A stretch of DNA of 52,605 bases from Promethearchaeota archaeon (GTDB lineage: Archaea > Asgardarchaeota > Lokiarchaeia > Sigyniarchaeales > SOKP01). Positions 42,210 to 50,752 of this stretch are shown here, piece after piece (the stretch's first letter is position 1; every line of letters starts with the position of its first letter). The translations under genes and the position numbers were made by a program. The notes below the pieces were generated by a model. The model worked only from the letters and a program-made list of their open reading frames with translations. It ran no database searches and was not told the DNA's origin. The stretch spans positions 1 to 52,605 of the forward strand of contig JAEOTA010000008.1 in the NCBI GenBank assembly GCA_016840085.1, read 5' to 3'.

Positions 42210-44369
42210 TTGGTAATTACTATTATAGAATGTTCAACATCTTTTTGTGAAGAAAATGAGGAGGAATCAGAGGAAGAATCTTTTTTTGAAGAGAATTTTT
42301 GGTATTTCTTAATTCCTGCTGGAATTTTGCTTGGAATTTCAATCTTTTTAGAAATTGTATTTGAAGAAGTTTTAATATCTCAAATATTAGCTTTCTCTTC
42401 AATTTTCCTTTCTGGTTCAGGTGTTGTAAAAGAAGCAATCGAAGATATTAGAGATAAGAAAATTACTGCAAATCTATTAATGATGATTGCTGCGATAGCC
42501 TCATTTTTCATTTTACATGGACAAGAAGGAGCAACAGCTTTATTTTTATATGCAATAGCAGAGAGATTAGAAGAGATAACCAGTGATAAATCAAGGAATG
42601 CAATAAAAGAATTGCTTGAATTAGCTCCTGATTATGCTTTACTTAAATCTGAAAATAAATATAAAAATGTTCCATCACAAGAAGTTAAAATTGGAGATAT
42701 AGTTGGGATAAAGCCAGGGATGAAAGTTCCATTAGATGGAAAAATAGTAAAGGGTAGTTCATACTTTGATGAAAGTGCAATAACAGGCGAATCTGTTCCA
42801 GTATTTAAGAAAGAAGGTGAAGAGATATTTGCAGCAAGTTTAAATACAGATAGTTTTGTTGATATCGAAGTAGTAAGAGAAAGTTCGAATACAATTGTAG
42901 CTCAAATCGCTCAGAGTGTGAAAATTGCTCAACAAAATAAAAGTGAACATGAAAAATTTATTGAAAAATTTGCTAAATACTATACTCCAATAATTCTTAT
43001 CTCATCTATTTTAGTAATGGTTATCCCTCCTCTGTTTGGATTAGACTTTTATAATTGGTTCTATCGTGGATTAATCTTATTAGTAGTTTCTTGTCCTTGC
43101 GCTCTCACATTATCTACACCCTTAGCAAATATTGCTTCTTTAACTAAGCAAGCTAAAGAGGGGATACTTGTTAAAGGAAATAAATTTATAGAAAAATTAC
43201 AAGATATTGAAGTTTTTGCATTTGATAAGACCGGAACACTTACTGAAGGTAAACTAAAAGTTTTTGATATATATGCATATAATGGCGCAATTAAGTCAGA
43301 GATAATAAGCATAGCCGCTAGTTTAGAGGCTCTTTCAGAACATCCTATTGGAAAGGCAATAGTCAAACAAGCAAAAGAGATGGATTTACCTTTTCATAGT
43401 GTTGATAATTTTGAAATAGTAAAAGGGAGAGGAATAAAAGGAAAAATTGATAATGAAATGTTTTATGTTGGTAGTCAAAAATTCTTTGAAAATTTGAATT
43501 ATGAAATTCCAATTCATGACATTATTAAGGTTGAAAATTTAGGAACTATTCCAATTTTATTAGGAAATGAGAATCAACTATTAGGAATTATTACGATTAG
43601 AGATGTATTAAGAGTTACAGCCCCTGTCTTAATAAATGGTTTAAAAAAAAGAGGTTATGAAACTGTGTTAATATCTGGTGATAATCAGAAAATATGTGAT
43701 TCAATAGGGGCATGTTTAGATATAGATCATGCTTATGGTGAACATTTGCCTGACCAAAAACTACAAGAAATCCAAGAATTAAAACATCAATACAAAGGAG
43801 TCGCAATGGTCGGAGATGGAATCAATGATGCCCCTGCTTTAGCTCTTTCTGATTTAGGAATCGCAATTGGAGCTTCAGCTACAGATATTACGTTGGAAAC
43901 CGCAGATATCATCATTATTGGAGATGATTTAAACAAGTTACTTACTTATGTTGACATTGCTAAAAAAACAAATAAAAAAATAAAACAGAATATCTGGACC
44001 TCTATTATAGTAAAGATTTCATTTGCTATTCTAACGGTTCTTGGCTTCATGACCCTCTGGCTTGCGGTGGGAATCGGAGACATGGGGGTCTCAATCCTTG
44101 TCCTCTTTAATAGTCTGGCAATCTTTAGATATAAATTCCTATACAAGGAACTCTCGAATGAACAATTAGAAAGTGAAGCAAAATTGATTATTTGTCAGAA
44201 TTGTGAAACTAAAGACATTATACCGCAACATCATGGACGAGATATGGTTAAGAAAGGAGATAAATTAGTTTGTTGGAAGAACATCCTTAGCAGTGAAGAA
44301 TTGGAGACCTGCGATGAGGAACTCCCGCTTCACTGTCCCTATTGTCAAGAAAAATTAGAATTAAAATAA
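42210..44369 (+). CDS. P1B-type heavy-metal transporting ATPase
   Basis: The 719-residue protein has the metal-site motif CPC (295-297) in SCPCALTLSTP, the phosphorylation motif DKTGTLTEG with D339, a HP motif in HPIGKAIVK and the hinge GDGINDAPAL. These mark a P1B ATPase that exports or imports Zn, Cd, Cu or similar. The N-terminus has no CxxC metal-binding domain but an acidic stretch CEENEEESEEE. Unusually, the C-terminus ends in a zinc-ribbon-like cysteine tail (CQNC through CPYC). The start at 42210 is a TTG and uncertain, because GGTGAT is too close to it. Confidence 0.92.
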   Translation: MVITIIECSTSFCEENEEESEEESFFEENFWYFLIPAGILLGISIFLEIVFEEVLISQILAFSSIFLSGSGVVKEAIEDIRDKKITANLLMMIAAIASFFILHGQEGATALFLYAIAERLEEITSDKSRNAIKELLELAPDYALLKSENKYKNVPSQEVKIGDIVGIKPGMKVPLDGKIVKGSSYFDESAITGESVPVFKKEGEEIFAASLNTDSFVDIEVVRESSNTIVAQIAQSVKIAQQNKSEHEKFIEKFAKYYTPIILISSILVMVIPPLFGLDFYNWFYRGLILLVVSCPCALTLSTPLANIASLTKQAKEGILVKGNKFIEKLQDIEVFAFDKTGTLTEGKLKVFDIYAYNGAIKSEIISIAASLEALSEHPIGKAIVKQAKEMDLPFHSVDNFEIVKGRGIKGKIDNEMFYVGSQKFFENLNYEIPIHDIIKVENLGTIPILLGNENQLLGIITIRDVLRVTAPVLINGLKKRGYETVLISGDNQKICDSIGACLDIDHAYGEHLPDQKLQEIQELKHQYKGVAMVGDGINDAPALALSDLGIAIGASATDITLETADIIIIGDDLNKLLTYVDIAKKTNKKIKQNIWTSIIVKISFAILTVLGFMTLWLAVGIGDMGVSILVLFNSLAIFRYKFLYKELSNEQLESEAKLIICQNCETKDIIPQHHGRDMVKKGDKLVCWKNILSSEELETCDEELPLHCPYCQEKLELK

Positions 44370-44623
44370 AATTTACATCTCACTGTCAATTTCGATAATA
44401 TATATAAAATCTTAAAAGATTTTATACAAAGAGTAATCCATTTATTTCTATATATCGTAATATATATTTTTTAAGGATTTCAATTTCAGCTCTTTTTGTT
44501 ATTTTAGTTTTTAGATTTAATTTAATTTTATAGGATACTTATAAATAAATAAGAAATTAATAAAAAAATAAAAAGCAAATAAAAAAATAGAAAATAAAAC
44601 ATTTTACAAGAGGAAACAAAAAA
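44370..44623. other. Intergenic gap with A-rich leader
   Basis: No gene is seen in these 254 bases. The last 70 bases, just before the FAD oxidoreductase, are unusually A-rich (several runs of five to seven A's) and end in AGAGGA, a usable Shine-Dalgarno. The A-run could be an untranslated leader. A terminator for the ATPase is probably among the T-rich bases near 44460-44520. Confidence 0.4.
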
Positions 44624-46159
44624 ATGGAGACAATTAGAGAACCAGCAAGAAATATTCCCGTCCGTGATAAAGTAGATGTGATAGTTGTTGGAGGAGGGCC
44701 AGCAGGAATAGGAGCAGCTTTAGCTTCTGCTCGGATTGGTGCTAAAACTGTTCTAATAGAACGTTTTGGTGCCCTGGGTGGCCAACAAACACAGGGTTTA
44801 AATTCAGTTTTCTCGCGCGTTGATCCAGAATTACATAATGGAATTGTGCAAGAAATACTCCAGCGCCTTATGAATGGTGGTGCTATGAGAAAACCGGATG
44901 AAAGACGAATGCGTCAGAATCCTATGAGAACACACTTTATTGCTCGCTATGGTGAAGAACACATACCAAAACGACTACTTAACACGAATGTAGGATGGTG
45001 GGGAGGAGAAAAGATCTTTGACCTCGAATATTATAAATATCTCCTCGATACCATGATGCAAGAAGCTGGAGTTAGGATGTATCTTCATTCATTTGCTGCT
45101 AGTACGATAAGAGATGGAAATACACTTAAGGGGATCATTACGGAGGGAAAAGAAGGCAGGCGTGCAATTCTAGGTAAAGCTATAATTGATACTACTGGTG
45201 ATGGGGATATTGCATGGAAATGCGGAGCACCAGTAATGGATGACACAATACCTTTAGGTCGACGTAAGGGTCGTCATATGGGATCATTAACAGCGTTCTA
45301 CCTTGGTGGTGTAGATCTTGGAAAATGGTTGGAATACAGGAAAGCTCATATGGATGAATGGGGTCAAATGTATGGGGGGCATAGAATGGTTAGAGAAGCT
45401 CGAAAGAAAGGGGCATACATCAGAGGAGACAGTATCATCCTCTCTCCGTTGCATAGTGTTCATGGTGGTGGAAGGATATGGGTGATGAATCCAATGTATG
45501 GTCCAAGAGAAGATAATCATTTATGGATGGCTGAAGAGCAAACTAACCTTGAAGTAAGCCTTAGGAAACAGGCTTTTGCTGTTCAGAATGTATTAAAACA
45601 GCAAATCCCAGGCTTTGAAAAATGTTTTGTTGAAAAAACCGCTAATTACCCAGTAACAACTATGCACAGAATTATAGGAGATCATGTTTTAACAGTAGCT
45701 GAAATGCGTGAGGGTAAAACTTTTGAGGATTCAATTGCTATAAATAACCAACCTCCGGATATCTGGGAAGTTGCAGGCAGGTTTGGTTATGAGATTCTAC
45801 CTCATGACATTCCTTATCGTTGCATAGTATCAAAAGAAGTGGATAATCTTCTAGCAGCTGGCACAACAATTTCATGCGGCCTTTTCACCAATGGTGGCTT
45901 GAGATATTGCACTCCGAGTATGTGTAACGGCCAAGCAGCAGGCACAGCGGCTGCTTTAGCTGCTAAAAATAATATAAGCCCTAAAGATCTAGATGTAAAC
46001 TTGTTGAGAGATACTCTTCGTGAACAAAGTGCGCATGTTAGCGTTAATGATGTACCAGAAGAAGCCATCGAGCCTTATAAGTTCATGAAAAAGATATCAA
46101 AAGTAAATAAGAAGAATTCAGAGGTCAACATAGATGAAGAAGAAATAGGCAAATATTAA
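44624..46159 (+). CDS. FAD-dependent oxidoreductase (FAD_oxidored family)
   Basis: The 511-residue protein has the dinucleotide-binding motif VDVIVVGGGPAGIGAALASA, followed by ERFGALGGQQTQGLN and a C-terminal FAD segment (ISCGLFTNGGLRY, then CNGQAAGTAAALA). It fits the FAD-dependent oxidoreductases annotated under PF12831. The substrate is not known. Base composition is visibly less AT-rich than neighbouring genes, with codons such as CGC and GGC used more freely, which suggests arrival by transfer. It has its own ribosome-binding site and no close partner gene. Confidence 0.88.
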   Translation: METIREPARNIPVRDKVDVIVVGGGPAGIGAALASARIGAKTVLIERFGALGGQQTQGLNSVFSRVDPELHNGIVQEILQRLMNGGAMRKPDERRMRQNPMRTHFIARYGEEHIPKRLLNTNVGWWGGEKIFDLEYYKYLLDTMMQEAGVRMYLHSFAASTIRDGNTLKGIITEGKEGRRAILGKAIIDTTGDGDIAWKCGAPVMDDTIPLGRRKGRHMGSLTAFYLGGVDLGKWLEYRKAHMDEWGQMYGGHRMVREARKKGAYIRGDSIILSPLHSVHGGGRIWVMNPMYGPREDNHLWMAEEQTNLEVSLRKQAFAVQNVLKQQIPGFEKCFVEKTANYPVTTMHRIIGDHVLTVAEMREGKTFEDSIAINNQPPDIWEVAGRFGYEILPHDIPYRCIVSKEVDNLLAAGTTISCGLFTNGGLRYCTPSMCNGQAAGTAAALAAKNNISPKDLDVNLLRDTLREQSAHVSVNDVPEEAIEPYKFMKKISKVNKKNSEVNIDEEEIGKY

Positions 46160-46244
46160 ATAACTAAAACTACTACTGTCTAGAAAAATTAGACTTGATA
46201 TAATATTTTTGAAAATCAAATATTATCTATAATCTGTCATAAAA

Positions 46245-46718
46245 TTATAATTTTAAACTCATTACCAATTCATCACCTATTTCACTCCCAGTATAATCGA
46301 AACCAAATTTTTTATAAAATACTCCAGCATTTCCATCTAATTTAGAATGACTTAAAAGAAGTTCCTTTGCGTTTGGTCTACTTCTTACATGATTAATTAT
46401 TAATTTCATTGCTTTTTTTCCATAACCCTTTCCTTGATATTTGGCATCTATCATAAATCTCCAAAGAAAATATGATGGACGGTGATTTGGATTAGATTTA
46501 TACCTTAATAAGGAGTCACTTATCATAACAAAACCAATTGGCTTATTATCTGCATAGATCGCTCGGAACCAAGCATCTTTATTAAAATGAGCTTGTGCTA
46601 TTGATATAGCATTAGGAGCGACTAAATTTCTCTGCTCTGGTTTGACATCTAATTGTAGAATTGACATTAAATTAATTTTTGTAATCTTTTTTAAAGATAT
46701 TCTTAGAATTTCATTCAC
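46245..46718 (-). CDS. GNAT N-acetyltransferase
   Basis: The 157-residue protein has the GNAT core: DNKPIGFVMISDSLL, FLWRFMIDAKYQGKGYGKKAM (with Q-G-K-G-Y-G as the acetyl-CoA loop) and a last motif AGVFYKKFGFDYTGSE. It should transfer an acetyl group to an amine; the RimI-like or polyamine-type substrate cannot be fixed. The start ATG overlaps the end of the duplicated TPR tail by four bases (ATGA), so it may be translated as part of that unit. Confidence 0.9.
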   Translation of the reverse strand: MNEILRISLKKITKINLMSILQLDVKPEQRNLVAPNAISIAQAHFNKDAWFRAIYADNKPIGFVMISDSLLRYKSNPNHRPSYFLWRFMIDAKYQGKGYGKKAMKLIINHVRSRPNAKELLLSHSKLDGNAGVFYKKFGFDYTGSEIGDELVMSLKL

Positions 46719-46897
46719 CCGTTTAACTCTTTCAATTCTTTCAACTCTTTCAATTCTTTCAATTCTCTAAGATTATCAAATTTTTTATCTGATACGGCTC
46801 TTTGAATATATATTTTATCAAGCTCAATTACTTTTCCTAATAGTTCCAAAGCACTCGTGTGATTATTTATCTCATTGATAATAGAAATCATATTCAT
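46715..46897 (-). pseudogene. Duplicated 3' end of the TPR gene
   Basis: This 60-residue frame repeats the C-terminus of the TPR protein at 48706-50556: NNHTSALELLGKVIELDK and QRAVSDKKFDN appear in both. Over 97 bases (46772-46868 against 48748-48844) I count five differences. The copy has a new N-terminus (MNMISIINEI) and ends in a tandem repeat of ELK units. The stop overlaps the GNAT start by four bases. It lies nine bases after serA on the same strand. It could be translated but is too short to form a TPR domain, so it is probably a remnant. Confidence 0.85.
46719..46765. repeat. Short tandem repeat (12-base unit encoding ELKE)
   Basis: The bases between the TPR tail copy and the GNAT gene repeat CTTTCAATTCTT-like units about four times, giving ELKELKELKEL on the minus strand. 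The full TPR gene lacks it. Slippage at this site probably lengthened the copy. Confidence 0.75.
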
Positions 46898-46905
46898 CTT
46901 TTTTT

Positions 46906-48492
46906 CTATCCAAAGGTTAGATATTTAGCTGAGGTGATATGAGGTAGTCTTGAGAGTTGGGCGAGTACATCATCAGGTACAAAATTATCCACATTGATAA
47001 GCGATATAGCAATACCGCCTAGTTCTTTACGACCCAGCTGAAATCCTGCAATGTTAATATCTTTTTCGCCAAGAAATGTTCCCACTCGACCAACAACGCC
47101 AGGGACATCCTGATTTTCTAGCATTAACATTCCTCCTGACAATTCAGCCTCAATTGGAAAAAGATTGATTTTTATGATCTTTGAGATCTTCCCAAAAATG
47201 GTTCCCGATACTGATGTTTTACCTTTTTCAGTGATAGTAATTACACGAATTAAACTCATATAATTTTCTGCTTTCTTTGACTTTGTCTCTGTTATCTTTA
47301 TTCCCCGTTCCTCAGCTATCATACGCGCATTAACTAAGTTGACCTCTTCAGTCTGGTGTTGAAGAATTCCCTTTAAGACCGAGATAGTGAGTGGAGCAAT
47401 CGTAAGGTTTGAGGCATCACCTAGATACTCCACACGGAGTTCATTGAGTGGATTGTCGAGAAGTTGTCCATGAAATGATCCTAATTTTTCACAAAGAGAG
47501 AGGTAAGGTTGCAGTATTGGGAGTAATTCCGCTGCCACAGAAGGAAAGTTAATTGAATTGCGTATTATGCCTTTTTTAAGAAAATCACTAATTTGTTCTG
47601 CAATTAATACAGCAACCTTTTTTTGAGCTTCATTGGTAGAAGCACCCAGATGAGGAGTAAGAATTACATTAGGATGTTTATATAAAAAAGTATCTGAGGG
47701 GGGTGGTTCTACCGGGAAAACATCAAGTGCAACTCCTTTAACATGATCAGATTCAAGGGCATTTAATAGATCAGACTCATTAATCAATGCACCTCGTGCA
47801 CAATTTATAATATAAACCCCTTTTTTCATCAGTGCAATTGTTTCAGCATTTATCATACCCTTAGTCTCAGGTGTGAGAGGTGTATGATATGTAATGAAAT
47901 CAGATCGAGCATAAATTTCATCTAGGTTGACTGGTTCTACCCTTAATTTTAATAAATCTTCCTTGGAAACATACGGATCATATCCTAAAACAACCATTTT
48001 AAGACCTAAGGCACGATCAGCAACTATTTTTCCAATTCTTCCAATACCGATGATCCCCAGAACTTTATCAGTGAGTTCAGTTCCTACAAAATTTTTCTTC
48101 TCCCATTTCCCCTCCTTCATAGAAGCAGTAGCTTGGGGTACTTGACGTGCTAGAGCAAACATTAAAGCAATCGTGTGTTCTCCTGTAGTGATGGTATTAC
48201 CTCCTGGGGTGTTCATCACAACAACACCACTTTTTGTAGCAGATTTTATATCAATATTGTCTGTACCAGACCCAGCACGACCTATTACTTTCAAATGAGA
48301 AATTTTATTAAACATTTTGGCAGTTACTTTGGTAGCTCCTCGGAGAGCAATACCATCATAATGATCAATAATAGTAGCTAATTCTTCTGGAGTTAATTTC
48401 CCTTTAGCATCCACTTGAATTCCCTCTCGAGTGAATACCTCATCCCCCGCTTTATGAAGATTATCGAGAATAAGTATTTTTAAGTTTTCCAT
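46906..48492 (-). CDS. serA: D-3-phosphoglycerate dehydrogenase
   Basis: The 528-residue protein has the catalytic and NAD-binding domains of SerA: GRAGSGTDNIDI, the NAD motif GIIGIGRIGKIVADRA, the segment INCARGALIN, and the catalytic His in LTPHLGAST. Following these are the allosteric substrate-binding domain and a C-terminal ACT domain (VPGVVGRVGTFLGEKDINIAGFQLG), as in long-form SerA. It makes phosphohydroxypyruvate for serine synthesis and is often inhibited by serine via ACT. A Shine-Dalgarno GGAGAGG precedes the start. The gene lies between the full TPR gene and its tail copy. It seems less AT-rich than flanking genes. Confidence 0.95.
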   Translation of the reverse strand: MENLKILILDNLHKAGDEVFTREGIQVDAKGKLTPEELATIIDHYDGIALRGATKVTAKMFNKISHLKVIGRAGSGTDNIDIKSATKSGVVVMNTPGGNTITTGEHTIALMFALARQVPQATASMKEGKWEKKNFVGTELTDKVLGIIGIGRIGKIVADRALGLKMVVLGYDPYVSKEDLLKLRVEPVNLDEIYARSDFITYHTPLTPETKGMINAETIALMKKGVYIINCARGALINESDLLNALESDHVKGVALDVFPVEPPPSDTFLYKHPNVILTPHLGASTNEAQKKVAVLIAEQISDFLKKGIIRNSINFPSVAAELLPILQPYLSLCEKLGSFHGQLLDNPLNELRVEYLGDASNLTIAPLTISVLKGILQHQTEEVNLVNARMIAEERGIKITETKSKKAENYMSLIRVITITEKGKTSVSGTIFGKISKIIKINLFPIEAELSGGMLMLENQDVPGVVGRVGTFLGEKDINIAGFQLGRKELGGIAISLINVDNFVPDDVLAQLSRLPHITSAKYLTFG

Positions 48493-48536
48493 TTCCTCTC
48501 CTTTTTTCTGTTTTAAATCCCAATTTAAATAAGTAC

Positions 48537-48544
48537 TATTTATA
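48537..48544 (-). promoter_or_regulatory. TATA-like box before serA
   Basis: TATAAATA on the minus strand lies 45-52 bases before the serA ATG. A start site about 25 bases downstream would give a short leader containing the GGAGAGG site. Predicted by eye. Confidence 0.4.
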
Positions 48545-48684
48545 ATTTACTGTATATCTAAATCCTAATGATTGATAGAATAAAATTTGTTCATTTAAAT
48601 TTATTACTACAAGAAGGATTAGAAATCAATTTTTTAAGAATTATATAGGTGATTTAATTGCCTCTTTTGTAAAGAAGAACAGAG

Positions 48685-48702
48685 CTAAACTCAGTAGTTT
48701 AG
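48685..48702 (-). terminator. Hairpin just after the TPR gene
   Basis: CTAAACT (48685-48691) and AGTTTAG (48696-48702) are perfect complements around loop CAGT. The hairpin sits three bases 3' of the minus-strand TPR stop codon, a suitable place for termination or transcript protection. No long T-run follows on that strand, so a structural role is equally possible. Confidence 0.5.
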
Positions 48703-48705
48703 ATT

Positions 48706-50556
48706 TCATTTACTTATTAATTCTTTAAATTCTTTTAAGTCTTTTATATTATCAAATTTTTTATCTGATAATGCTCTTTGAATATAAGTTTTATCAAGTT
48801 CAATTACTTTTCCTAATAGTTCCAAAGCACTCGTGTGATTATTTTTTAGTGATTCAAGACAGGCAATATTATAAAATATTTCACTATTAGTAGGGTCAGC
48901 TTTCAGTGATTTATTAAGATAGTGTTCAGCTTTTTCCAAATTTTCTAAATTCATAAATAAGTTGCCAAGATTGTTCTGAACATCAGCAACATTGTATAAA
49001 TAGGTTGTAGGGTCCTGTTTTGCATATATTTTAAAGATTTTTAGTGCTCCAAGAAACATTTTCTCTGCCTCCTCAAATTTCTGTAATCTGAGGTAGACAT
49101 TTCCAAGACAATTGGTTATTATAGCAACATTATGCATATATATTTGTGGATTTTGTTCTGCTAATCGTTTGGAAATTTTTAATGCTTTCTGGTACCTCGG
49201 TTCTGCCTCCTCAAATTTGTTTATACTTGCATACAAGTCTCCAAGATCTAATAGAGTAAGGACTAACTCAGGTAAAACTTGATCGGGATATTTTTTAGCA
49301 ATATTTTTTTTAATTTTTAATGCTTCGAGATGCATCTTTTCAGCATCTTCAAATTTACTTAATTCGCTATATATCATTCCAAGATTACTCTGAGTCTTAG
49401 CGATATCAACTAAATACATGTCGTAACACATTTTTGCTAATTTTCTATAACTATCTAGAGAATCAAGGGATCCATCTTGAATATCTTCCAATAAGTCTAA
49501 ATCAATGCAGACGTTTCCCAAATCACTAGTGATTGAGGGCTCTTCAGGTAAGTATACATCGTAGTATTGTTTTAATACCTCGTTATACGTCTTTAAATCA
49601 TCAAGATATGACTTTTCTGGATCTTCATATTCTTTTAAATCAAAGTCAGGAGAATGCAGATCATAATATTGTTTCTTTAACTCTTTATAGGCATTCAAAG
49701 CATCAAGATAATTCTTTTCTGCATCTTCAAATCGCTTTAAGTCAATATATAGTGTTCCGAGGTTTTTTTGAGTCGCAGCTACATAGGGTAAATATATTCT
49801 ATAATATTGTTTAGCCAATTTTTTATATATGTTTAAAGCGTTAAGGTAAATCTTCTCTGCTTCCTCAGATCTGCCTATGGAAGAAAATAGATTTCCAAGT
49901 GCTATTAAAATTGGCGCTTTATATTTATCTTCAAGTACCATTAATGTTTCTGCAATATCAATTAATCTTTTATATCGATAATCAACTTGATCTATTTTAT
50001 TAACAACTATAAGAAATTCATTAACCAACTTCTCAGAAGGATTTAATTTTGAGTTATGAAAAAGAATCTCAATATCGTCAGAAAGATTATCTCCATATTT
50101 TTTTTTCTTTATCTCATAATATAATATTGCTTTTTCATGAGATTCTTCATCTGTTAAACTTTCTAAAAAATTTTGAATTTGTAAAGATATGAATTGGTAT
50201 ATTTCTTTTTTTTTCCTTTTTTTCTTATGTATTATACCAGTATTTACTATATCGTTGAAAATTTCCACAATATTTGGCAATATATAGCTGGTTTCAACAA
50301 TTTTCCTATCAATATTAGTTTCCACATCTGTATTTATCACAGATAATTTCTTAAGTAATTCTAATGCGTCTGAATTTGATGAGAAAATCTCCTCAATAAC
50401 TTTCTTATAAAGATTGTGTACTTCTGGTTCATCAAAAGGCTTTAATTTATCGAAATTTATACTTTGGTAATTTTTTCTAATTATTTTTATAATATCAGAA
50501 TATTCCTCAGGAATCTTTTTTATAAATTCTAATACTTTATTTGGTAGTCTTGGCAT
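48706..50556 (-). CDS. Tetratricopeptide-repeat protein, 616 residues
   Basis: Residues 1-200 form a helical N-terminal part without clear motifs (contains a KKKRKKKE basic patch). Then come several kinesin-light-chain-like TPRs, each about 42 residues, as in LGTLYIDLKRFEDAEKNYLD and LGNVYLRLQKFEEAEKMFLG. The last is SEIFYNIACLESLKNNHTS. Such repeats bind protein partners, and in archaea may act as scaffolds in signalling or defence. No partner gene is next to it, but a secreted C13 protease starts divergently 196 bases away. Its 3' end is copied at 46715-46897. Confidence 0.88.
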   Translation of the reverse strand: MPRLPNKVLEFIKKIPEEYSDIIKIIRKNYQSINFDKLKPFDEPEVHNLYKKVIEEIFSSNSDALELLKKLSVINTDVETNIDRKIVETSYILPNIVEIFNDIVNTGIIHKKKRKKKEIYQFISLQIQNFLESLTDEESHEKAILYYEIKKKKYGDNLSDDIEILFHNSKLNPSEKLVNEFLIVVNKIDQVDYRYKRLIDIAETLMVLEDKYKAPILIALGNLFSSIGRSEEAEKIYLNALNIYKKLAKQYYRIYLPYVAATQKNLGTLYIDLKRFEDAEKNYLDALNAYKELKKQYYDLHSPDFDLKEYEDPEKSYLDDLKTYNEVLKQYYDVYLPEEPSITSDLGNVCIDLDLLEDIQDGSLDSLDSYRKLAKMCYDMYLVDIAKTQSNLGMIYSELSKFEDAEKMHLEALKIKKNIAKKYPDQVLPELVLTLLDLGDLYASINKFEEAEPRYQKALKISKRLAEQNPQIYMHNVAIITNCLGNVYLRLQKFEEAEKMFLGALKIFKIYAKQDPTTYLYNVADVQNNLGNLFMNLENLEKAEHYLNKSLKADPTNSEIFYNIACLESLKNNHTSALELLGKVIELDKTYIQRALSDKKFDNIKDLKEFKELISK

Positions 50557-50688
50557 AAATCACTTCTTCAAATTCTATTTATTAATGTTGAAGTTCACAC
50601 GTTAATATTTAAATGTACTTGATCAATAAAAAATAGAAGGAGAATATTCAAACTCTAATTTGTTATTTTCAAAATTGAAATTCTAACA

Positions 50689-50700
50689 TATATTTAAATA
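50689..50700 (+). promoter_or_regulatory. TATA-like element before the C13 protease gene
   Basis: TATATTTAAATA lies about 53 bases before the ATG at 50753 in a divergent intergenic region. Its spacing would allow a short leader. A second AT-rich candidate lies closer (near 50719-50730), so the choice is uncertain. Confidence 0.35.
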
Positions 50701-50752
50701 TGACAATATAATCTATAACTTTATATCAAATAACAAGGTTGATATTGTAATT

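Noticed and set aside
45287..46068. Minus-strand frames inside the FAD oxidoreductase
   Set aside because: They are antisense to a well-supported enzyme and have no family resemblance.
46719..46765. ELKE tandem repeat as a regulatory microsatellite
   Set aside because: It lies within a coding frame of a truncated copy and is short; slippage in a remnant is enough to explain it.
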